DNA of 64,000 nt, from NCBI RefSeq assembly GCF_030128825.1, contig NZ_CP119128.1, positions 385,986 to 449,985 of the forward strand. Direction: 5' to 3'. Below the pieces are notes generated by a model. That model was not told the origin of the DNA, searched no databases, and worked only from the letters and a program-made list of their open reading frames with translations. Of the stretch, positions 42,179-51,658 are shown piece by piece; the first letter of the stretch is position 1, and each line of letters starts with the position of its first letter. Both the position numbers and the translations under genes were made by a program. Source of the DNA: Sphingobium sp. WTD-1 (GTDB lineage: Bacteria > Pseudomonadota > Alphaproteobacteria > Sphingomonadales > Sphingomonadaceae).

Positions 42179-42592
42179 CTAGGACTCCTCCGGGGTTCGG
42201 TGGCAGACGCGGATCTTCCCGCGTCGCGTGAACGCGATCGATCCGCCCGCCACGACAGCCCGCGAATGGTCGCCGCGAAACTCGTCACCGGTTCGCTGCG
42301 CGCGCAGGATCTCGGTCCTGCCCTTCGGCAGCCAGGTGACGGCCATTTTCAAGCCGTCATCGATGAAGTCGACATCGGCGCGTGTGCCGTCGTCGCAGTA
42401 CATGATGCGCTGCGCGATTAGTTTCGACGTCAGATGCTTTTCATGCGCCGGCTCGGTAGGCTGGGTCGGCGCTGGATTACACGCCCCTATAACCGCCCCG
42501 GAGACGAGAACGACGCCGAGGCGCGCGATCGCCAGACCGGCCCGATTCAGGCCGCACAAGGTTGTCACATTTGAAATCGACGTGTCAGACAT
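42179..42592 (-). CDS. Lipoprotein with a lysozyme-inhibitor-like (MliC-type) domain
   Basis: This 137-residue protein has a signal ending in the lipobox IGAC. The mature part has MYCDDGTRADVDFIDDGLKM, then RGDHSRAVVAGGSIAFTRRGKIRVC. The two Cys near the domain ends and the pattern of an N-terminal Y-C-x-D-G and C-terminal G-x-x-x-x-C resemble MliC/PliC lysozyme inhibitors. The ATG follows GGAAGAGA; a longer frame from 42643 is possible. Its neighbour is a distant paralogue with the same layout. Confidence 0.6.
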   Translation of the reverse strand: MSDTSISNVTTLCGLNRAGLAIARLGVVLVSGAVIGACNPAPTQPTEPAHEKHLTSKLIAQRIMYCDDGTRADVDFIDDGLKMAVTWLPKGRTEILRAQRTGDEFRGDHSRAVVAGGSIAFTRRGKIRVCHRTPEES

Positions 42593-42639
42593 CGGTCTCT
42601 TCCGACGAAGCGCCCTGTGGCGTTCGAAGGCAGGGCAGT

Positions 42640-43017
42640 TCATCGCGTGCCTTCCTGCTCGCAGATCCGGGTACGGCCATCGCCTTCCACGATGGTGAGC
42701 TGCGACCCCTTGAAGGTCGCGGTGGCTGTTTCGCCGACATATTGCAGGCCCTGCGCTGGCGCGGTCAGCATCATCGGCGGTCCCCCGTTGGAGCGCCGCA
42801 AATCGATCTGCAGGCCGTTGTCCTTGTAATCGACGAACAGCGGTTCCCCGTCGGAACAGCGATATCTATGCCGCCCCATTTCCCCGGTCGCCACGGCGCT
42901 GTCGGACGAATGGATCTGCTGCTCCGTTGGCGGGGCTGGCGGCTTTCTTTCCGAGCACGCCGCGAGCCCGACAACGAGGATGACGGCGGGCAGCACCCGC
43001 TTACAGTGCATCATCAT
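42640..43017 (-). CDS. MliC-like lipoprotein
   Basis: This 125-residue protein has a lipobox (VGLAAC) and a compact domain with RYRCSDGEPLFVDYKDNGLQ and SQLTIVEGDGRTRICEQ, matching the MliC/PliC pattern of a Cys-bridged beta-barrel. Family members inhibit c-type lysozyme in the periplasm. Here the domain is in a metal operon, so a metal- or envelope-stress role is equally possible. Its ATG overlaps the SRPBCC gene stop. Confidence 0.68.
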   Translation of the reverse strand: MMMHCKRVLPAVILVVGLAACSERKPPAPPTEQQIHSSDSAVATGEMGRHRYRCSDGEPLFVDYKDNGLQIDLRRSNGGPPMMLTAPAQGLQYVGETATATFKGSQLTIVEGDGRTRICEQEGTR

Positions 43018-43502
43018 CGCGCCTTCCTCCTGCAGCGGAAGGGGACGCGCTGACGATTGATAGCCCGGGCAGGCTGACCTACCCGCCAGCGGAGATAGGT
43101 TGCGAGGCGATCGTCAGATTCGACCATCAGGGATCGCAGGCGGCGCAACATCATCGCCGCGAACGGCAGGGAGAGCGCCCCGCGCAGCGTGCAGCTATGC
43201 GTTAGCCTGGTGCCGCCATCGTCCCCCGCCAGCTCGTACCGCTCTTCGAGCGTGAACAGATAGGGGATGCCGCAGGACCAAGCGAAGGCGTGCGGTTTAT
43301 CGAATCGATCAATCCGTGCTGGCGTCCGAATTGGCCGGGTGATGCCCTGGATCGCAAAGGTGCATTCTGTGTCGCCGAGCCGGGACGGATCATCGAGAAA
43401 TACGAGCGGACTCCACGCCCGGCGATGATCCGGATCGGTGAGTGCCGACCAGATGCGCAGTGGCCCGCCGTGAAGCATCGAGCTGGTTATGGTGCGAGGC
43501 AT
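43014..43502 (-). CDS. SRPBCC/START-like ligand-binding protein
   Basis: This 162-residue protein reads as a polyketide-cyclase/dehydrase-type SRPBCC fold. The N-terminus is MPRTITSSMLHGGPLRIWSA, then LTDPDHRRAWSPLVFL, with a late helix EDDRLATYLRW-like segment. No signal peptide or catalytic motif is seen, and the ligand is unknown. The ATG chosen follows GGGAGA; the longer frame crosses the terminator-like palindrome. It starts the second part of the metal cluster. Confidence 0.75.
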   Translation of the reverse strand: MPRTITSSMLHGGPLRIWSALTDPDHRRAWSPLVFLDDPSRLGDTECTFAIQGITRPIRTPARIDRFDKPHAFAWSCGIPYLFTLEERYELAGDDGGTRLTHSCTLRGALSLPFAAMMLRRLRSLMVESDDRLATYLRWRVGQPARAINRQRVPFRCRRKAR

Positions 43503-43519
43503 ATCCCCATCTCCCAGAG

Positions 43520-43552
43520 ATGGGCGGGGCGATCGCGGATCGCCCCGCCCAT
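43520..43552 (-). terminator. 15-bp perfect palindrome after czcA
   Basis: ATGGGCGGGGCGATC and GATCGCCCCGCCCAT form perfect 15-bp arms around GCG. It lies directly after the czcA stop on the minus strand. No U-tract follows, so it may reduce rather than stop transcription into the SRPBCC gene. Confidence 0.6.
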
Positions 43553-43555
43553 CCA

Positions 43556-46500
43556 TCAGGCCAAGTTGTTCACGAAGGTCTGACCGTGGTCGTCCCCTTC
43601 ATGCTCCTCATTGTAGTGCTCGGGTTTCTCGATCACTTTCTGCCCGAACCGGGCATAGAGTGTCGGCAGCACGAACAGCGTAAGAAGCGTCGCCGAGATC
43701 AGACCGCCGATGACGACCGTCGCCAAAGGCTTTTGAACCTCTGCGCCGGCGCCTTCGCCCAGCGCCATCGGCACGAAGCCGAGGCTGGCGACTAGCGCGG
43801 TCATGATGACGGGTCGCAGACGCTGCATCGCGCCAACATGCGCGGCTTCCTCGCGGCTCATCCCTGATCGGATCAGATCTTGGATCGAGCTGACCATGAC
43901 GAGGCCGTTGAGGACCGCGATGCCCGAGAGGGCGATGAAGCCCACTGCCGCCGAGATCGAGAAGTCCATGCCCCGCAGGAACAGCAACAGGACGCCGCCC
44001 ACCAGCGCGAAAGGCACGCCGGTGAACACGATCGCGGCGTCGCGGACCGATCCCAACGCCCCGTAGAGGAGCAGCAGGATCAAAATGAAGCAAGCCGGAA
44101 TGACCAGCTTCAGCCGTTCGCTTGCCGATTGGAGGTTCTCGAACTGGCCGCCCCATTCGAGATAGGTGCCGGCAGGCAGCCGGAGTTGGCTGCCGATCGC
44201 CGCCTGCGCATCCGCCACGACGGATCCGACGTCGCGGCCACGCACGTTGGCTTGCACCACCACGCGCCGCTTGCCGTTCTCGCGGCTGATCTGGTTCGGA
44301 CCATCGACCACCTTGATCTCGGCGACGCTGGACAGCGGTACATAGCCGCCGCCTGCCACCGGCACCTGCACCTGTTGGAGCAGGCCGATGTCGGCACGCT
44401 GCGCCTCCGACAGGCGGATCACCACGGGGAAGCGACGGTCGCCCTCGAAGATCTGGCCCGATGTTCGCCCGCCGATCGTCGCAGTCACGGTGTCCTGCAC
44501 ATCCTGAGCCGTAACGCCCAACCGCGCCATCGCGTCGCGGTTGACGCGAATGTCGAGCATGGGAAGACCGGTCGTCTGCTCCACCTTCACGTCCGCTGCG
44601 CCTTGCGTTCTGCGCAGCACCGCCGCGATTTGCTCGGCCGTCCGGTTCATCTGGTTGAAGTCGTCCCCGAACACCTTCACCGCGATGTCGCCGCGCACGC
44701 CGGCGATCAGCTCGTTGAAGCGCATCTGGATGGGCTGGGTGATCTCGTAGGCATTTCCCGGAATCTTCGCGAGATTACCCTCGATCCGGCTGACCAGCTC
44801 CTCCTTGGGAAGCTCAGGATCCGGCCAATCCTTGCGCGGCTTCAGGATGACGAACATGTCGGTCGCGTTCGGCGGCATCGGGTCGGCCGCCAGCTCGGCG
44901 GTGCCCGTCTTGGAATAGACGAATTGCACCTCCGGCTGCTTCGACATCATCCGCTCGATCGGCACCTGCATCGCCTGGCTCTGCTGGACCGACGTTGCCG
45001 GAATGCGGAGCGACTGGATCAGCAAATCGCCTTCGTCGAGCTGCGGCAGGAACACCGAGCCGAGCGTAGTGAAAGCAAGCGCCGCCACCACAAGGCTTCC
45101 CACACCCGCACCGATCGTCAGCGTCGGGCGCTTCATGGCCCGGTCGAGACCGGGTTCGTAGCGCTTCTTCAGCCACGTGATGATGCGGCCGTCCTTCTCC
45201 TCGACCTTCTTCGACAGCCAGATCGCAATCATCGCCGGCACGAAGGTGAGAGAGAGGATGAAGGCGAAGGCGAGCGCGATGATGACGGTCAGCGCCATCG
45301 GTCCGAACGTTTTACCCTCCACGCCGGTCAGCGTGAGCAGCGGTACGTAGACGAGGATGATGATTGCCTGCCCGTACACAGAGGGACGGATCATCTCACG
45401 CGCAGCGGCTGCCACGGTCGCGAGCCGTTCCTTGACGCTGAGCAATCGGCCTTCATGATGCTGTTGCTCGGCAAGCCGGCGCAGCGCGTTTTCGACAATG
45501 ATGACGGCGCCGTCGACGATCAGACCGAAGTCCAAAGCCCCAAGGCTCATCAGATTGGCCGAGACCCCAGCGCGCAGCATACCAAAGCCTGTCAGCATCA
45601 TGGTGATCGGGATGACCAACGCCGCGATCAGGGCCGCACGGAAGTTGCCGAGCAGCAGGAAGAGCACGACGATGACCAGCACCGCGCCTTCGGACAGGTT
45701 TTTCGCGACCGTCTTGATCGTCGAATTGACCAGCTCGGTGCGGTTCAGCACCGGCTGAATTACGACGTCAGGAGGCAGCGAAGCGTTGATCGTCTTCAGT
45801 TTCTCAGCGACCGCGGTCGACACGATGCGGCTGTTCTCGCCGATCCGCATGATCGCCGTGCCGACGACGACTTCGGTACCGTTCTCCGATGCCGAACCCA
45901 TGCGGATCGCCTGACCCGTCTTCACAGTCGCAACTTGTTCGACCGTGATCGGCACGCCGTTACGTGTCGCGATCACGGTCCTGGCCAACTCGCTGGCATT
46001 GCGAACGAGCGCATCCGAGCGAACAGCCAGACCTTCGCCATTGCGATTGACGAAGCCACCGCCGACGCTGGTGTTATTGCGCTCCAGCGCATTTCCCAGG
46101 TCCGTCAGCGTGATGCCGAGCGAGGCCAGCTTCTGCACGTCGGGCACGACGAGGAACTGCTTGGCGTAACCGCCAATCGAGTCGACACCGGCGAGGCCCG
46201 GTGTGGTCTTCAGAAGCGGCGTCACGATCCAGTCCTGCGCGGTGCGCAGGTAGGTCGCCTTGTCCTCTTCGGTCGTCAGTCGCTCGCCCTCTGGCGTGAT
46301 GTAGCTGCCATCGGGCTGTTGGCCCGGTTCACCGGGCTTGTGCTTGTCGTCCTCGCGATGATCGAGACGAACGGTGTACATGTACACCTCGCCCAGGCCT
46401 GTCGCGATCGGACCCATTTCAGGGTTCACGCCGTCGGGCAGATTCTCTTGCACGCCCCGCAGACGCTCGCCCACCTGCTGGCGGGCGAAATAGATGTCCG

Positions 46501-46801
46501 TCGCGTCCGAAAAGACCGCCGTGATCTGCGCGAAGCCGTTGCGGCTCAACGAGCGCGTATATTCCAGGCCGGGGGTGCCGGCGAGCGCGGTTTCGATTGG
46601 AAACGACACCTGCTTCTCGACCAGCTCGGGCGAGAGGGCAGGCGCGCGGACGTTGATCTGGACCTGATTGTTGGTGATGTCCGGCACCGCGTCGATCGGT
46701 AGCCGGTAGAGGGAAAAGGCGCCGATGGCGGCGACGATGACGGTGAGGAGCAGGACTAGCCAGCGCTTCTCGACCGCCCAGGTTACGATACGGGCGATCA
46801 T
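43556..46801 (-). CDS. czcA: CzcA-type Co/Zn/Cd RND efflux permease
   Basis: This 1081-residue heavy-metal RND pump has the HME1 signature DFGLIVDGAVIIVEN in TM4, which is linked with Zn/Co/Cd export. The Met triad of CusA is not conserved at the equivalent places. A periplasmic insertion after residue 160 carries many charged residues (LDHREDDKHKPGEPG), and the C-terminus is His/Glu-rich (NEEHEGDDHGQ). It ends the czcI-C-B-A unit, 3 bp after czcB. Confidence 0.95.
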   Translation of the reverse strand: MIARIVTWAVEKRWLVLLLTVIVAAIGAFSLYRLPIDAVPDITNNQVQINVRAPALSPELVEKQVSFPIETALAGTPGLEYTRSLSRNGFAQITAVFSDATDIYFARQQVGERLRGVQENLPDGVNPEMGPIATGLGEVYMYTVRLDHREDDKHKPGEPGQQPDGSYITPEGERLTTEEDKATYLRTAQDWIVTPLLKTTPGLAGVDSIGGYAKQFLVVPDVQKLASLGITLTDLGNALERNNTSVGGGFVNRNGEGLAVRSDALVRNASELARTVIATRNGVPITVEQVATVKTGQAIRMGSASENGTEVVVGTAIMRIGENSRIVSTAVAEKLKTINASLPPDVVIQPVLNRTELVNSTIKTVAKNLSEGAVLVIVVLFLLLGNFRAALIAALVIPITMMLTGFGMLRAGVSANLMSLGALDFGLIVDGAVIIVENALRRLAEQQHHEGRLLSVKERLATVAAAAREMIRPSVYGQAIIILVYVPLLTLTGVEGKTFGPMALTVIIALAFAFILSLTFVPAMIAIWLSKKVEEKDGRIITWLKKRYEPGLDRAMKRPTLTIGAGVGSLVVAALAFTTLGSVFLPQLDEGDLLIQSLRIPATSVQQSQAMQVPIERMMSKQPEVQFVYSKTGTAELAADPMPPNATDMFVILKPRKDWPDPELPKEELVSRIEGNLAKIPGNAYEITQPIQMRFNELIAGVRGDIAVKVFGDDFNQMNRTAEQIAAVLRRTQGAADVKVEQTTGLPMLDIRVNRDAMARLGVTAQDVQDTVTATIGGRTSGQIFEGDRRFPVVIRLSEAQRADIGLLQQVQVPVAGGGYVPLSSVAEIKVVDGPNQISRENGKRRVVVQANVRGRDVGSVVADAQAAIGSQLRLPAGTYLEWGGQFENLQSASERLKLVIPACFILILLLLYGALGSVRDAAIVFTGVPFALVGGVLLLFLRGMDFSISAAVGFIALSGIAVLNGLVMVSSIQDLIRSGMSREEAAHVGAMQRLRPVIMTALVASLGFVPMALGEGAGAEVQKPLATVVIGGLISATLLTLFVLPTLYARFGQKVIEKPEHYNEEHEGDDHGQTFVNNLA

Positions 46802-46804
46802 GGC

Positions 46805-47986
46805 TTAATCCTCGTGGCTCGCTTCGCCCTTGCCGATCTCGGCCTTGAGCGTGAAACTTCCGGTGGTGGCGATCTGTTCGTTGCCGGTCAGGCCCGACCG
46901 GACGATCACCGTGTCGCCCGACGCATCGCCGAGCTGGACCGGGGTCGCCTTGAAGCCGGTGGGCGTGCGCACGAACACGACCGACTTGCCCTCGAAACTC
47001 TGGACCGCCGTCGTCGGCACGCGGACCGCCCCGCTCCCGCCGCTGCCCGTGAGCTGCACGGCTGCCGTCACAGGCTCGCCGACCCGCCATTCGCCACCGC
47101 GATTGTCGAGGGTGGCGAGCGCAGGCACGAGCCGCGTCTGCGGATCAAGCGCCGGCGACACGAAGGTCACGCGGGCGGTCGCCTGACGGCCTGCCGCCTT
47201 CACCAGCACCGTATTGCCGGGACGCACCCGGCCCGCATCCTCGGGCTTGAGATTAAGCGCGATCGACACCTGGCTCAGGTTGGCGATGCGATAGAGTTCG
47301 GCATCCGCCGCGACCGTTTGTCCCAGCGTCACGGGGCGCGCAATGATCTGGCCCGAGATCGGCGCGGCAATGCCGAGCCGGTTGAGCCCGCCGCCGCCGA
47401 CACCCGCCGCCGAAACCATGCTCTGCGCCTGCGTCAGGGCGATCCGCGCCTCCGTCGCCGCTGTGCGGGCGGCGATCAGATCCTGTTCAGGGGAGACTCT
47501 CTGCGCGAACAGCCGCTGTTCGCGCGCGAGGTTCGAATTAGCGAGCTGAAGCCGCGCCCGCGCCGCCTCGACCTCGCCCTTGATCTGCGCCGCCTCGCGG
47601 CTTTCGATGACCGCAATGGTCTGGCCGCGTCCGACCGATTGGCCGAGGTTACGGGTGAGCGCGACCACGCGTCCCGCAATTGCGGCCGAGACGACCTGCG
47701 TTCCCTGTGGGTCGCCCTCGATGATCGCGGGCAGCTCGATCGTCCCGGCCCCGCCGATGATCGGCCGTCCGACCTGGACGCCCGCTGTGGCGATCTGGTC
47801 GGCACCCAATGTGACGACGCCTTCACCGGCATGACCGCCTTCAGCACCGCCCTTTTCCGTGCCCGCTGCCGTCTCATTGGCAGCTGCGCCTTCGGCAGTT
47901 GCCTCGTTTCCGCCATCCTTGCCGCCGCAGGCAGCCAAGAGCAGGGCGAGCGACGCCGCGCCCGCGAGATAAAAGCTCTTCATCAC
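46805..47986 (-). CDS. czcB: CzcB-type RND periplasmic adaptor
   Basis: This 393-residue membrane-fusion protein has a lipobox (ALLLAACGG) that anchors it to the inner membrane. The barrel-sandwich and hairpin region lies at about 75-230. A beta-barrel and C-terminal MP domain (KAEIGKGEASHED) follow. The mature N-terminus is Gly/Glu-rich, and a short GGHAGEG stretch could bind metal. It overlaps czcC by 4 bp. Confidence 0.94.
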   Translation of the reverse strand: MMKSFYLAGAASLALLLAACGGKDGGNEATAEGAAANETAAGTEKGGAEGGHAGEGVVTLGADQIATAGVQVGRPIIGGAGTIELPAIIEGDPQGTQVVSAAIAGRVVALTRNLGQSVGRGQTIAVIESREAAQIKGEVEAARARLQLANSNLAREQRLFAQRVSPEQDLIAARTAATEARIALTQAQSMVSAAGVGGGGLNRLGIAAPISGQIIARPVTLGQTVAADAELYRIANLSQVSIALNLKPEDAGRVRPGNTVLVKAAGRQATARVTFVSPALDPQTRLVPALATLDNRGGEWRVGEPVTAAVQLTGSGGSGAVRVPTTAVQSFEGKSVVFVRTPTGFKATPVQLGDASGDTVIVRSGLTGNEQIATTGSFTLKAEIGKGEASHED

Positions 47987-49260
47987 TGATTCCCCCCATT
48001 GGGCGCACGAGCGGTCAGTCGCTCCACTTGCGCGCGGGCATTCTGGTAATTGGCAAGCGCGTCGATCGCGGCGACCCGCGTTTCGGCGAGCGTGCGTTCA
48101 GCATCGAGCAATTCGAGCTGGCCGAACTTGCCCTCGCGATAGCCGATCCGCGCGATGCGGGCGGCCTCCTGTGCAGCCGCCAGCGCCGGCCCCGACGCCG
48201 CACGAGCCGTCGTTGCGGCATTGGCCGCCTGCGCCTGCGCGTCCGTGATCGCCTGTTCGATGTCGAGCGCGGTCACGCGGCGCTGCGCATCCGCCTGGGT
48301 CCGCTGCGCGGTCGCCTGCGCAATCGCGGCGCGACCATTGTTGAACACCGGGATCGGGATCGACACGCTGAACACCGCCGCCATGTCGTTGGTCGCTTCC
48401 AGGCGGCGGATCGACGGCCCGACGTTCAGGTCAGGCACGCGATTGGCGCGCGCGAGCCGCACGCCGGCTTCGGCAATGGAGAAATCCGCGTTGGCTGCCG
48501 CCAGCGCGAGTGTGCCGGTCGTGTTGACCGGTGCCAACGGCCCATAGACGTTCACACCGGGAAGGCGATCGAGCAGCGTGTCATCGAGCAGGCCGTCGAT
48601 CGGCCGTCCGATCCGACGCGCCAGATTGGCGCGGGCCGCCTCGGCCAAGCGAAGCTGCCGCTCCACATTGGCGTCGGCATTGATACGCGCGACATCCGCG
48701 CGCTGTTGCTCGAGTGGCGATGCCCGCCCTGCCTGCACGCGAACGCTCGCGGCCCGCAGCGCATCGCTGGCGATCCGGGCCTGATCGCGGGCTGTCATTA
48801 CCCGGCGATCGGCCGCGACCGCTTCGACATAGAGCTGCGTTACCTGAAGCCGGACATCCGCCGCGATGATCGCGGCCTGGATCTCGGCCCGGGACAATTG
48901 CGCATTGGCGACCGCGACGCGGGCGCCGCGCTTGCCGCCTAGCTCGATCGGGATCGCAAAGCCGACCGTGGTTTCCGCGCTGCGGACCCCCCGATACGGC
49001 CCGGAGCCGATGACATTCTCGACTTGGCCTTGAACCACCGGATTGGGCCGCAAGCCGGCGACTGTGCGACCTGCACGGGCCGCGTCGATTCCAGCTGTCG
49101 CCGCTTCCGCAGCAGGGGCCGAACCGCCCGCTGCACTGACCGCTTGGTCAAGCGTGTAGACCGGCGCATCCTGCGCAACAGGCGCGGACGGTCCGACCTG
49201 CGCCTGCGCCATCGTGGCGCAAGACGCTGCGGCCAGCATGGCCGCGAGGATACGATTCAT
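47983..49260 (-). CDS. czcC: CzcC-type outer-membrane efflux channel
   Basis: This 425-residue TolC-like protein has a signal peptide (ILAAMLAAASCATMAQAQ) and two outer-membrane-efflux repeats rich in Ala coiled coil (QAAIIAADVRLQVTQLYVEA and AAQEAARIARIGYREGKFGQ). It completes the tripartite Czc pump. The stop overlaps the czcB start region, so the three pump genes are coupled. Confidence 0.94.
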   Translation of the reverse strand: MNRILAAMLAAASCATMAQAQVGPSAPVAQDAPVYTLDQAVSAAGGSAPAAEAATAGIDAARAGRTVAGLRPNPVVQGQVENVIGSGPYRGVRSAETTVGFAIPIELGGKRGARVAVANAQLSRAEIQAAIIAADVRLQVTQLYVEAVAADRRVMTARDQARIASDALRAASVRVQAGRASPLEQQRADVARINADANVERQLRLAEAARANLARRIGRPIDGLLDDTLLDRLPGVNVYGPLAPVNTTGTLALAAANADFSIAEAGVRLARANRVPDLNVGPSIRRLEATNDMAAVFSVSIPIPVFNNGRAAIAQATAQRTQADAQRRVTALDIEQAITDAQAQAANAATTARAASGPALAAAQEAARIARIGYREGKFGQLELLDAERTLAETRVAAIDALANYQNARAQVERLTARAPNGGNQ

Positions 49261-49320
49261 GAAAATAGGACTCCTGACGATGATCGACAGGGGCGCGCCA
49301 ACGCACGCCCAAATCGGACG

Positions 49321-49650
49321 TCAGGCTTGGGGGGGCCTCAAATGGACCATGCCGGTGCGGCCGTCGAGCGACGCAGAGGCGGAGATTGTCGGCTTGGGCA
49401 CTGTGAGGACGGGGGTATATTCCATCGTCGTGCGCGCAGGCGCGCCGACGTCGTGTCCGTGACAATAATTGTGATGATGCGGGACATTCTTGTCCGAGTC
49501 CGATGGCACCTGATCGATGTCACCGGCGGTATGGACCGTGAACTCAACGCCCGCGATGCTTCCCCCCGCCAGATCGGCGGCATGGGCCATGCCGGAGAAG
49601 CTGGTCAGGACCAGCATCAGGCATGTCAGGAAAGGCAAAAAGGCTCGCAC
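49321..49650 (-). CDS. CzcI-like small periplasmic His-rich protein
   Basis: This 109-residue protein is read from a GTG after GAGGCAAGCTA. The signal peptide ends at GMAHAADL. A metal-binding patch (VPHHHNYCHGHDVG) is the main feature. Similar small His-rich proteins (CzcI) precede czcCBA in Cupriavidus and are thought to modulate pump expression or deliver metal. Sequence similarity to CzcI is only in layout. Confidence 0.75.
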   Translation of the reverse strand: MRAFLPFLTCLMLVLTSFSGMAHAADLAGGSIAGVEFTVHTAGDIDQVPSDSDKNVPHHHNYCHGHDVGAPARTTMEYTPVLTVPKPTISASASLDGRTGMVHLRPPQA

Positions 49651-49690
49651 TAGCTTGCCTCTATCACGGAAGGGTTTTCATGTCATTGCA

Positions 49691-51658
49691 CTAATTCGAA
49701 CCAAGGGTCACTGAGCCGGAACCCGAGCGGGATCGGTCGCGCCCGTTCCAGGCGAACCCGACCGCAATGGCGACCGCCATCAGGAGTTGCGCCAGCACCG
49801 ATTGCCAAGTGGGAAACACGCCGAGCATCGACAGCCGTGGCACGTCCGCGAGCGGTGCGATGTTGATAAGGCCGGCTTCCTGGAGCGCGGCGACGCCTTT
49901 ACCCGCCAGCACGACGGTCAGGACCGCCATGAGCCAGGAGCTATAGCGGAAGAACTGCGCGATCGGCAGCTTGCGACTGTAGCGAAGCATGGCCCAAGCG
50001 ATCAGGCTGAGCAGTCCAATCGCCGACCCGGCCCCCGCGAGAAGCATCCCGTTGTCACCTTGCGCCGAAAGCGCGGCATAGAACAGGATCGTCTCGAAGA
50101 CCTCGCGATAAACTACGACGAACGCCAGCCCGAACAGGAACCAGCCCGACCCGCCCGAGAGCGCCCGCGACATCTTCTCGCGAATATAGCGCTGCCACTG
50201 ATCGGCCTGCGCCTTGCCGTGCATCCAAATCCCGACCGAGAGCAGCACGACCGCGGCGAACAGCGAGCCAAACCCTTCCGTCAGCTCCCGGCTCGCACCG
50301 CTGATCCCGATCGCATAGGTGGCGACCGCCCAGGTGATCCCGCCCGCGATGATCGCGCTGACCCAGCCGCCATGCACGTACCGCAGCGCCTCGCCGCGCT
50401 CGGCTTTACGCAGGAACGCGATCATGGCGACAACGATGAGCAGGGCTTCGAGCCCTTCACGCAGCAGGATCGTGAACGCGCCCAGGAACGTGGACGCTTC
50501 GGTGGCGGCATCAGGCGCGAGCGCCGCTTCCGCATCGTCGAAAAGGCCGCCCAGTACTGCGACCTTCTCCGCGAGATCATCGGGCGACGCGCCCCGGTCG
50601 ATCGAGGCGCGGAACTCCCCCATCGCGCCCTCGATTCGACCCATCAGCGTCGCGTCGCGCGCGGTGAGTGTTGGCTCGATCGGCTCGAACCCATCGAGAT
50701 AGGCCGACAGCGCCAGCTCTTTCGCCATGCGCGCATCGCCGCGCCGCGCAGCCGCCACGCTTTCGGCGAGTTTGGCGCGGGCGACCGCGAGCGAGCCGGG
50801 AGCCTGTTGTATCACCTGTTCGGGATGACGACGCAGGAACGCGAGCACTGGGTCAGCCTTGGCGTCGCCGATCGCCGCGCCGAGCGCGGCCGGGGTGAGC
50901 GCGACCAGGGTTTTCAGGTCCGGAATGCGCCGGCGAAGGGTCGGGTCGGATTTCCAAAGCCGCTCGCCTTCGCGCGCCTGCGCATCCGTGAAGGCGAAGC
51001 TCCCGGCTCGGAATGCTAACGCCCAGCGCTGATCGTTGGGCAGATCGGCGAAGCTCTGCATCGCGGTCCCGTCGATGCCTTGCGTCACCACCTGATAGAG
51101 CGCGAACACGCTGCGCTGGCGCGCGCGCTCGGCATCGGTGAAAGCAATCGGGGGCGTAGCGAGCTTGGCGGCGTCAGGGCCACGGCCGTTGCCCGTCATC
51201 CCGTGGCAGGACGCGCAGGATTGTCGGAACAGGGCATCGCTGGAGACGAGGTTCGGAGCCTTATCGGGCGCGAGCGGCACCGGGTAGGCGCGCAACAGAT
51301 CGGCCGCGAGCCCGTGCGCCAATGTTGCCACCTGTTCAGTCGGTCCCTTTTCCGCGATCACCGCCTGGAGGTTGGCAGCCCGCTGGATGAGGGCTTGACG
51401 CTCCGGCTTCGCCGGCAGGCCCTGAAGCCGTGTCGAGACCGACGCGGCGAACTCCGTCATCTCGGCATATTCCGACGTGCTCTTGATCCGACCGTTGGCG
51501 ACCGCGCCGCCATAATCGACGGCCATATAGTCGAGCAGCCGCCATGCGGTTTGCACGTCGCCGGGTTCGGCGATTGCCGCAGCAGGGATCAGCAGCGCCG
51601 CGAGCGCGGAGAGCAGCCGCAACGAGAGCATTGCCCGGATCAACGCGAGCAGACGCAC
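49691..51658 (-). CDS. Cytochrome c - FTR1 iron/lead permease fusion
   Basis: This 655-residue protein starts at a GTG that overlaps the upstream CDF stop (TAGTG). A signal peptide precedes a cytochrome c domain with one haem site (QSCASCHGMTGNGRG, about 150-165). A helical spacer leads to a seven-helix FTR1 permease with the two REXXE motifs LLREGLEALLIVV and VVYREVFETILFY. FTR1 proteins import Fe(III) after oxidation. The haem domain could replace the multicopper ferroxidase, and a similar fused PbrT imports lead. Its place before czcICBA suggests metal import linked to an efflux cluster. Confidence 0.9.
   Translation of the reverse strand: MRLLALIRAMLSLRLLSALAALLIPAAAIAEPGDVQTAWRLLDYMAVDYGGAVANGRIKSTSEYAEMTEFAASVSTRLQGLPAKPERQALIQRAANLQAVIAEKGPTEQVATLAHGLAADLLRAYPVPLAPDKAPNLVSSDALFRQSCASCHGMTGNGRGPDAAKLATPPIAFTDAERARQRSVFALYQVVTQGIDGTAMQSFADLPNDQRWALAFRAGSFAFTDAQAREGERLWKSDPTLRRRIPDLKTLVALTPAALGAAIGDAKADPVLAFLRRHPEQVIQQAPGSLAVARAKLAESVAAARRGDARMAKELALSAYLDGFEPIEPTLTARDATLMGRIEGAMGEFRASIDRGASPDDLAEKVAVLGGLFDDAEAALAPDAATEASTFLGAFTILLREGLEALLIVVAMIAFLRKAERGEALRYVHGGWVSAIIAGGITWAVATYAIGISGASRELTEGFGSLFAAVVLLSVGIWMHGKAQADQWQRYIREKMSRALSGGSGWFLFGLAFVVVYREVFETILFYAALSAQGDNGMLLAGAGSAIGLLSLIAWAMLRYSRKLPIAQFFRYSSWLMAVLTVVLAGKGVAALQEAGLINIAPLADVPRLSMLGVFPTWQSVLAQLLMAVAIAVGFAWNGRDRSRSGSGSVTLGSN

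Noticed and set aside
43880..46702. A 940-codon plus-strand frame antisense to czcA
   Set aside because: It is composed almost only of Arg, His, Asp, Gln and Leu, as expected from the GC-rich reverse frame, and czcA is a clear match.
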